A stretch of DNA of 8,371 bases from Sphingomonadaceae bacterium. GTDB taxonomy: Bacteria; Pseudomonadota; Alphaproteobacteria; Sphingomonadales; Sphingomonadaceae. Both the position numbers and the translations under genes were made by a program. The stretch is taken from assembly GCA_019239785.1 (NCBI GenBank), contig JAFAZM010000098.1, forward strand, positions 1-8,371, written 5' to 3'. Positions 4,775 to 8,371 of the stretch are shown here, in pieces. How positions within the stretch are numbered: position 1 is the first letter of the stretch; each line of letters opens with the position of its first letter. The notes under the pieces are model-generated. The model worked only from the letters and a program-made list of their open reading frames with translations, ran no database searches and was not told the origin of the DNA.

Positions 4775-5593
4775 ATGGGACGCGTCGAGAATATCGCCAG
4801 GAACATGGCCGAAGCCCATGCCTTGTCCACCGTCGAAATCCCCTCGATGCAGGACAAGGTGAGCCCCGAGGAGTGGAAGATCCGCGTCGACCTCGCCGCC
4901 GCCTACCGCCTGGTCGCTTATTATGGCTGGGACGACCTCATCTTCACCCATCTGTCGGCGCGGGTGCCTGGGCCGGAGCATCATTTCCTGCTCAACCCCT
5001 ATCAATTGATGTTCGAGGAGGTGACCGCCTCCAGCCTGATCAAGGTCGACATGAGCGGCAATCCGGTCGAGCCGACGCCGTTCATCACCAACGCCGCCGG
5101 CTTCACCATCCATTCGGCGCTGCACATGGCCCGCGAGGATGCGCAGGCGGTGATCCACCTGCACACGCCGGACGGCCAGGCGGTCTCCGCGCATAACGAG
5201 GGGCTGCTGCCGCTGACCCAGACGGCAATGGCGATCCGCGGCGAGATCGCCTATCACGATTATGAAGGGATCGCGGTCGACCTCAGCGAGCGCGAGCGGC
5301 TCGTCGCCGATCTCGGCGACAAGAGCGCGATGATCCTCCGCAACCACGGCACGCTCGCGCTCGGCGAGAATGTCGGCGAGGCCTTCATCAAGATCTATTT
5401 CCTCGAGCGCGCCTGCGAGGCGCAGGTGAAGGCGCTCTCCGCGGGCACCGGCAACCTCAACAACCCGCCCCAAGGCTCCCCCGAGCTTACCGCCGAGCAG
5501 GGTAAGGCGGGGCTGAAGGCCGCGGCGAACTTCCTCGCCTGGCCGGCTTTGCTGCGGAAGGCCTACAGGCTCGATCCGAGTTTCGCGACGTAA
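4775..5593 (+). CDS. Class II aldolase/adducin-family protein
   Basis: This is a 272-aa cytosolic protein of the zinc-dependent class II aldolase fold (the FucA/AraD/adducin-head superfamily). The metal triad is visible as HLH (H128, H130) and RNHG (H191). NAAGFTIHSALHMAREDAQ precedes the HLH pair, as is usual, and a YHDYEGIAV segment follows. The N-terminal 30 residues are an extension ahead of the fold. Start choice is firm: AGGAGG at 4761-4766 lies 8 bases before the ATG, and frames further upstream run through the palindromic repeat. The true substrate is unknown. Members include sugar-phosphate aldolases, epimerases and proteins of undefined activity, and no sugar kinase or isomerase is adjacent to guide the choice. 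It follows maiA on the same strand, but the repeat between them weakens the case for an operon. Confidence 0.88.
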   Translation: MGRVENIARNMAEAHALSTVEIPSMQDKVSPEEWKIRVDLAAAYRLVAYYGWDDLIFTHLSARVPGPEHHFLLNPYQLMFEEVTASSLIKVDMSGNPVEPTPFITNAAGFTIHSALHMAREDAQAVIHLHTPDGQAVSAHNEGLLPLTQTAMAIRGEIAYHDYEGIAVDLSERERLVADLGDKSAMILRNHGTLALGENVGEAFIKIYFLERACEAQVKALSAGTGNLNNPPQGSPELTAEQGKAGLKAAANFLAWPALLRKAYRLDPSFAT

Positions 5594-5595
5594 GC

Positions 5596-5624
5596 TTGAT
5601 TTTACGGAAAAGCTGGATTATACC
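5596..5624 (+). promoter_or_regulatory. Promoter of the toxin-antitoxin operon
   Basis: TTGATT (5596-5601) and TATACC (5619-5624) are 17 bases apart, each 4 of 6 to the sigma-70 consensus, in a patch much more AT-rich than its surroundings. Transcription would begin near 5631, giving a leader of about 33 bases. The -35 box lies 2 bases after the stop of the aldolase-family gene, so the toxin-antitoxin pair is probably its own unit. Confidence 0.5.
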
Positions 5625-5628
5625 CAAA

Positions 5629-5655
5629 TCGACCGTAGGGTGTGCAGACGGTCGA
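5629..5655 (+). promoter_or_regulatory. Operator-like dyad ahead of the antitoxin gene
   Basis: A perfect 8-bp inverted repeat, TCGACCGT (5629-5636) and ACGGTCGA (5648-5655), has an 11-base spacer. The half-sites are 19 bp apart centre to centre, close to two helical turns. It overlaps the predicted transcription start and runs up to the ribosome-binding site. Phd/YefM antitoxins usually repress their own promoter through such palindromes, so this is the best candidate operator. Confidence 0.5.
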
Positions 5656-5663
5656 GGTGAAGC

Positions 5664-5945
5664 ATGACAGAACCGCTGAGGACGGTCTCTGCTAAGGAGG
5701 TCGCGAGCAAGTTCGGCTACTATACGGATGAGGCGATGCTCCATCCCGTCGGTATCCAGCGCCACGGCACGACGCGCGTGGTGATGCTCTCGCTGAAGGA
5801 ATATGAGCGCCTCCTGCGCCGCGATCGCCAGGTTCTTCTCGTGAAGGATCTCGACGATGAAACGCTCGACGCCATCCGCAACGCCGAAATCCCCGACGAA
5901 GCCCGGCAGCTCGACCATCTCATGGACGATTCCGAGACCGACTGA
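5664..5945 (+). CDS. Type II antitoxin, Phd/YefM-like
   Basis: The 93-aa protein shows the Phd/YefM layout. An N-terminal DNA-binding and dimer part (RTVSAKEVASKFGYYTDEA, then PVGIQRHGTTRVVMLSLKEYERLLRRDR) has the typical VVMLSLxEYxxL helix start near residue 40. An acidic C-terminal tail (KDLDDETL...HLMDDSETD) would wrap the toxin and block its active site. AGG within GAGGTGA (5654-5660) provides a ribosome-binding site 6 bases before the ATG. The predicted promoter and an 8-bp dyad lie directly upstream, fitting autorepression. The partner is the overlapping PemK-like gene. Pairing of a Phd-type antitoxin with a PemK/MazF-like toxin is an accepted mixed combination. Confidence 0.88.
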   Translation: MTEPLRTVSAKEVASKFGYYTDEAMLHPVGIQRHGTTRVVMLSLKEYERLLRRDRQVLLVKDLDDETLDAIRNAEIPDEARQLDHLMDDSETD

Positions 5946-6354
5946 CGTCCTCGCTTATTCCTATCTCTGGCATCGCGAGGCGCAAGCCGGTCGCGAGGAG
6001 GGGAGCAAGGACCGGCCGGTCGTGGTGGTCGTGGCAATCGAGAAGCGGCCGCATGGCACCCAATTGCTCGTGGTGCCGGTCACCACACGGCCGCCGCGCC
6101 CCGGCGATGCCGTTGTCGAGATGCCGGAGAGGGTGCGGCAACATCTCGGCCTTGGCGCCGACCGCTGCTGGATCGTTGCCGACGAATATAATGTTTTCAC
6201 CTGGCCCGGTCCCGACATCCGCCCGATCAGGCGCGGGGTCGATATCAGCCCGCGTTACGGCGCCATTCCGGGAAAGCTGTTCGAGCAGGTGCGAAGCCTG
6301 ATGCTTCGCCAGGCGCGCGGCGGGGCGCTCAAGGAAACCAGGCGTACCGATTAG
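5857..6354 (+). CDS. PemK/MazF-like toxin (putative mRNA interferase), start uncertain
   Basis: The core looks like the PemK/MazF beta-barrel: AGREEGSKDRPVVVVVAI (KDRP at about residues 51-54) and LLVVPVTTRPPR, then a WIVADEYNVFTWPGPDIRPI segment typical of a PemK-like subgroup. Members usually cleave mRNA at short sequences. The recognisable protein begins around TIPRPTDVLAYSYLW, yet no ATG, GTG or TTG exists in frame there. The only canonical start is ATG 5857, which has AGGA at 5845-5848, 8 bases before it. It lies 89 bases inside the antitoxin gene and adds about 23 Ser/Pro/Lys residues that look like out-of-frame antitoxin translation. ATT at 5929 or ACG at 5926 are rare-start alternatives. 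The 3' end overlaps the stop of the convergent MFS gene. The family call is good; the N-terminus is not. Confidence 0.82.
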   Translation: MKRSTPSATPKSPTKPGSSTISWTIPRPTDVLAYSYLWHREAQAGREEGSKDRPVVVVVAIEKRPHGTQLLVVPVTTRPPRPGDAVVEMPERVRQHLGLGADRCWIVADEYNVFTWPGPDIRPIRRGVDISPRYGAIPGKLFEQVRSLMLRQARGGALKETRRTD

Positions 6355-7613
6355 CCCACCCAATCCTGCTTCAGCCGCTTCGCCGCGACGAAATAGAGTG
6401 CCGCGCTGAGGAGGTAGAAGACCAGCCCGTAGAGGATCGAATATTTCAGCGCGTCCTCGCCATGGGCGGCCTGCATCGCGTCGGACATGAAGCCGAGGAA
6501 GAAGATGCCGAAGCCGATCCCGATCAGATTGTTGATGAACAGGAAGCTCGCCGAGGCGGTGGCGCGCATGTTGGGCGGGACGATGTGCTGGACGGCGGCG
6601 ATCACCGGGCCGAGCCAGGCGAGCGCGAGCATCTGGCCGAGCGCGAAGAGCAGCCAGCCGAGCCAGAGCGAGGGCGCGAACAGGCCGATCGCGAAGGCCG
6701 GCGTCGCGACCAGGAAGCAGAAGGCCGGGATGCGGGCATAGGCGCCGGGATCGGCCGGCCCGGTGCGGTCGCCGAGCCAGCCGCCGAGCCAGGTGCCGGC
6801 AATGCCGCCGACCAGCACGATCGAGCCGTAGAACCAGCCGACCTGGCCGAGCGCGAGATGGAAGGAGCGGGCGAAGAAGCTCGGCAGCCAGAAGATCAGG
6901 CCGTAGCCGAGGATCGAGCCGGAAGCGGCGCCGAAGGAGAGCAGCCAGAAGCTGGGGATCCGCGCGAGCCTCAGCGCCACCTCGAGGAAGGGCGGCGCCG
7001 GCGCGCCGGCCTCGGCGCCGTCGTCGCGGCCGCCGCGCGCCGGCTCGGGAATGAACAGCCGGACCAGCAAGGCGGCGGGCAGGCCGGCGAGGCCGACGAT
7101 CAGGAAGGCCGAGCGCCAGTCGAGATGCGAGGCAAGCCAGGCGCCGAAGAAGACGCCCAGCGCCGAGCCGATCGGGATGCCGAGCGAGAAGAAGGCCAGC
7201 GCGCGGCCGCGTTTCTCCTTCGGATAGAAATCCGAGATCAACGCGTAAGAGGGCGCGACTCCGCCCGCCTCGCCGATGCCCACCCCCATCCGCGCCAGGA
7301 AGAGCTGCCAGAAATTGTGCGTCAGGCCGCAGGCGGCGGTGAACAGGCTCCACAGCCCGACCGACCAGGCGATGATCGGCACCCGCGGCCTGCGGTCGGC
7401 GAGCCAGGCGATCGGGATGGCGAGCCCCGAATAGAAGAGCGCGAAGGCGATCCCGCCCATCAGCCCCAATTGCTTGTCGCTGAGGGCGAGCTCGGTCTTG
7501 ATCGGCAGGGCGAGCACGCCGATGATCTGGCGGTCGATGAAGTTGAAGATATAGGCGAGGAGGAGGATCAGGAGGACGCGGGTGCCGATGTTCCTGGTTT
7601 CACTGCCGGTCAT
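6351..7613 (-). CDS. MFS transporter, 12-helix inner-membrane carrier
   Basis: This 420-aa major facilitator protein has two six-helix halves joined by a charged, Ala/Pro-rich loop (PEPARGGRDDGAEAGAPAPP). The TM1 motif YIFNFIDRQIIGVLA and the TM2-3 loop WLADRRPRVPII (about 70-81, a variant of MFS motif A) are clear, as is the TM4-5 region GVGIGEAGGVAPSYALISDFYP. These features match the spinster-like / anion:cation symporter-like MFS groups, which carry organic acids, sphingolipids or amphiphiles; the substrate cannot be read from sequence. GGAG (7626-7623 on the minus strand) lies 9 bases before the ATG. It follows the TonB-dependent receptor on the same strand, so it probably carries the same solute on into the cytoplasm. 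Its stop overlaps the toxin stop. Confidence 0.93.
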   Translation of the reverse strand: MTGSETRNIGTRVLLILLLAYIFNFIDRQIIGVLALPIKTELALSDKQLGLMGGIAFALFYSGLAIPIAWLADRRPRVPIIAWSVGLWSLFTAACGLTHNFWQLFLARMGVGIGEAGGVAPSYALISDFYPKEKRGRALAFFSLGIPIGSALGVFFGAWLASHLDWRSAFLIVGLAGLPAALLVRLFIPEPARGGRDDGAEAGAPAPPFLEVALRLARIPSFWLLSFGAASGSILGYGLIFWLPSFFARSFHLALGQVGWFYGSIVLVGGIAGTWLGGWLGDRTGPADPGAYARIPAFCFLVATPAFAIGLFAPSLWLGWLLFALGQMLALAWLGPVIAAVQHIVPPNMRATASASFLFINNLIGIGFGIFFLGFMSDAMQAAHGEDALKYSILYGLVFYLLSAALYFVAAKRLKQDWVG

Positions 7614-7633
7614 TGGATCGCGCTCCGCTGATA

Positions 7634-7662
7634 CAAAAAGCCCTCCCCTTTGAGGGGGAGGG
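7634..7662 (-). terminator. Rho-independent terminator/attenuator between receptor and MFS genes
   Basis: Read on the minus strand, CCCTCCCC (7662-7655) pairs with GGGGAGGG (7648-7641) in a perfect 8-bp stem with a 6-base loop, followed at once by CTTTTTG (7640-7634). That is the layout of an intrinsic terminator for the receptor transcript. Only about 20 bases separate it from the MFS start codon. Confidence 0.6.
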
Positions 7663-7745
7663 TTGGGAGGGGGTGTCGGGCGCCCGTGGTTGGACTACCA
7701 GCGCCGAACCCCCTCACCCCAGCCCTCTCCCCGCCGGGGAGAGGG
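7641..7745. repeat. Composite palindromic intergenic repeat, about 105 bp
   Basis: There are three nested inverted repeats. Hairpin A is 7641-7648/7655-7662 and hairpin B is 7723-7732/7736-7745 (CCCTCTCCCC/GGGGAGAGGG, 3-base loop). A central imperfect palindrome runs 7668-7714, with AGGGGGT (7668-7674) facing ACCCCCT (7708-7714) and TGGT (7687-7690) facing ACCA (7697-7700). The G-rich left half and C-rich right half are broadly complementary, so the whole element can fold as one long stem. From memory it resembles repeats scattered between genes in sphingomonads and other proteobacteria. No gene is seen in the rest of the 156-base gap. Confidence 0.8.
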
Positions 7746-7769
7746 AGTAGAGCCGGAGAGGGGCTTTGC

Positions 7770-8371
7770 TCAGAAATGCACCCCCGCGCGGAGCATGATC
7801 GTCCGCGGGGCGCCGTAATAGACGGTGCGGATCGAGCCGATGCTGGAGAATTCCTGGCCGTCGGTCTTGTAGGTCTGGTCGAACAGATTGTTCGCATAGA
7901 CGCCGAGGCTGTAGCGCCGGTCGCGGGTCTCGTAGACCAGCCGCGCGTCGAACAGGTAATAGCCCTGCTGGAACAGGCCGTCGATCCGCGTGGTCGTGCC
8001 GATGACCGTATTGTCGACCGCGAGCGCCGTCTCCGACCGGTAGCGCATCTGCCCGCCGAGCGTGAGGAAGCCGTAATGGCCGAGGTTCGATTCGTACTGG
8101 GCCCCGACGCGCCAGGTCCAGGTCGGCGAGAAGGCCGGCCGCTGGAAGGCGCGGCTGCCGCCCGGGAAGCGGGTGTCGTTGAAGACCGCATAGCGGGCGT
8201 GCAGATAGCCGATCTGCGTGTCGAACATCAGCCCCGGCACCGAAGGCGGCGTCCAGCTCGCCTCGACCTCGAAGCCCGAGGTGTGCAGCTTGCCGGCGTT
8301 GATCACCGACAGCACCGGCGAGGACAGGCCGGTCACCGCGTCGGTGCCGGTCCCGGCGACGCGCGCCTGGA
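7770..8371 (-). CDS. TonB-dependent receptor, C-terminal barrel part (5' end outside window)
   Basis: This outer-membrane gated channel imports a scarce solute using TonB/ExbBD energy. The last 199 residues are visible. Alternating barrel strands include INAGKLHTSGFEVEASWTPP, GFLTLGGQMRYRS and YYLFDARLVYETRDRRYSLG. The family's typical end block NNLFDQTYKTDG is followed by a terminal RAGVHF with the C-terminal phenylalanine used for barrel assembly. The frame is open to the window edge, so the plug domain and TonB box lie upstream of what is shown (beyond 8371), and the GTG at 8336 is internal. The substrate cannot be told from this part. The MFS gene downstream suggests a small organic molecule and not iron-siderophore alone, but this is inference. 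A hairpin (7723-7745) begins 24 bases after the stop. Confidence 0.92.
   Translation of the reverse strand, partial: QARVAGTGTDAVTGLSSPVLSVINAGKLHTSGFEVEASWTPPSVPGLMFDTQIGYLHARYAVFNDTRFPGGSRAFQRPAFSPTWTWRVGAQYESNLGHYGFLTLGGQMRYRSETALAVDNTVIGTTTRIDGLFQQGYYLFDARLVYETRDRRYSLGVYANNLFDQTYKTDGQEFSSIGSIRTVYYGAPRTIMLRAGVHF

Noticed and set aside
4337..5473. A 378-codon minus-strand frame opposite maiA and the aldolase-family gene
   Set aside because: It runs through two recognised enzymes and the palindromic repeat; its Arg/Gly-rich product has no family signature.
5922..5945. Frameshift pseudogene explanation for the toxin
   Set aside because: Removing one base at 5925 would give the toxin an ATG, but the antitoxin would then lose its stop and fuse to the toxin. 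With a usable ATG at 5857 and an intact toxin body, a broken gene is not demonstrated.
5920..7353. A 477-codon minus-strand frame spanning the toxin and the MFS gene
   Set aside because: It is Arg/Ala/Leu-rich shadow sequence in a different frame of the real MFS gene; it shows no motifs and crosses two well-supported genes.
6462..7631. A 389-codon open frame on the + strand opposite the MFS gene
   Set aside because: Its product is a low-complexity run of E, A, R, G and D with no fold-like pattern. It is the complement of a GC-rich membrane-protein gene whose minus-strand product is a clear MFS protein.
1..8371. tRNA genes, CRISPR arrays, insertion sequences and phage attachment sites
   Set aside because: No cloverleaf with a GTTC-type arm, no regularly spaced direct repeats, and no transposase or integrase sequence was seen; the repeats present are intergenic palindromes and one in-gene duplication.

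Overview
The window (GC-rich, strong G/C bias at third codon positions) looks like chromosomal DNA of an alphaproteobacterium, most likely a sphingomonad. The reasons are the gene set (large glutamine-dependent NAD synthetase, zeta-class GST, a TonB-dependent receptor beside an MFS carrier), the style of the proteins, and two kinds of palindromic intergenic repeat that resemble those scattered through sphingomonad genomes. This placement is inference from reading; no search was run.

Layout. 1-992 (+): the C-terminal part of nadE, cut by the window edge. 1014-1166 (-): a 50-aa single-helix membrane protein. 1308-1649 (+): a small secreted protein of unknown function. 1660-3981 (+): the most interesting block, a compact four-gene cluster. 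It holds a 102-aa secreted Cys/His protein with a GTG start at a predicted promoter +1, a 60-aa peptide with a CCCC block and His clusters, a 450-aa predicted outer-membrane protein with a duplicated Met/His-rich N-terminus, and a 109-aa three-helix membrane protein. The ligand side chains (Met, His, Cys) and my recollection of such proteins near copper genes point to metal handling, probably copper, in the envelope. None of the four has a function I can name with certainty, and no efflux ATPase, multicopper oxidase or regulator is present in the window.

4015-4650 (+): maleylacetoacetate isomerase/zeta GST, again with a promoter-like sequence placing +1 at the start codon. 4673-4753: an inverted repeat. 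4775-5593 (+): a class II aldolase/adducin-family protein with an intact zinc-ligand set. 5596-6354 (+): a type II toxin-antitoxin operon with a readable promoter, an operator-like dyad, a Phd/YefM-type antitoxin and a PemK/MazF-like toxin. The toxin's only ordinary start codon lies 89 bases inside the antitoxin gene. The toxin stop overlaps the stop of the convergent MFS gene.

6351-8371 (-): a TonB-dependent receptor (partial, upstream) followed by an MFS transporter. They are separated by a roughly 105-bp composite palindrome whose last hairpin is followed by a U-run just ahead of the MFS ribosome-binding site. The pair probably moves one substrate across outer and inner membranes. The hairpin may lower MFS expression relative to the receptor.

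No tRNA, rRNA, CRISPR array or insertion sequence was seen. Every gap over 60 bases is described, and there is no gene-free stretch above 300 bases.
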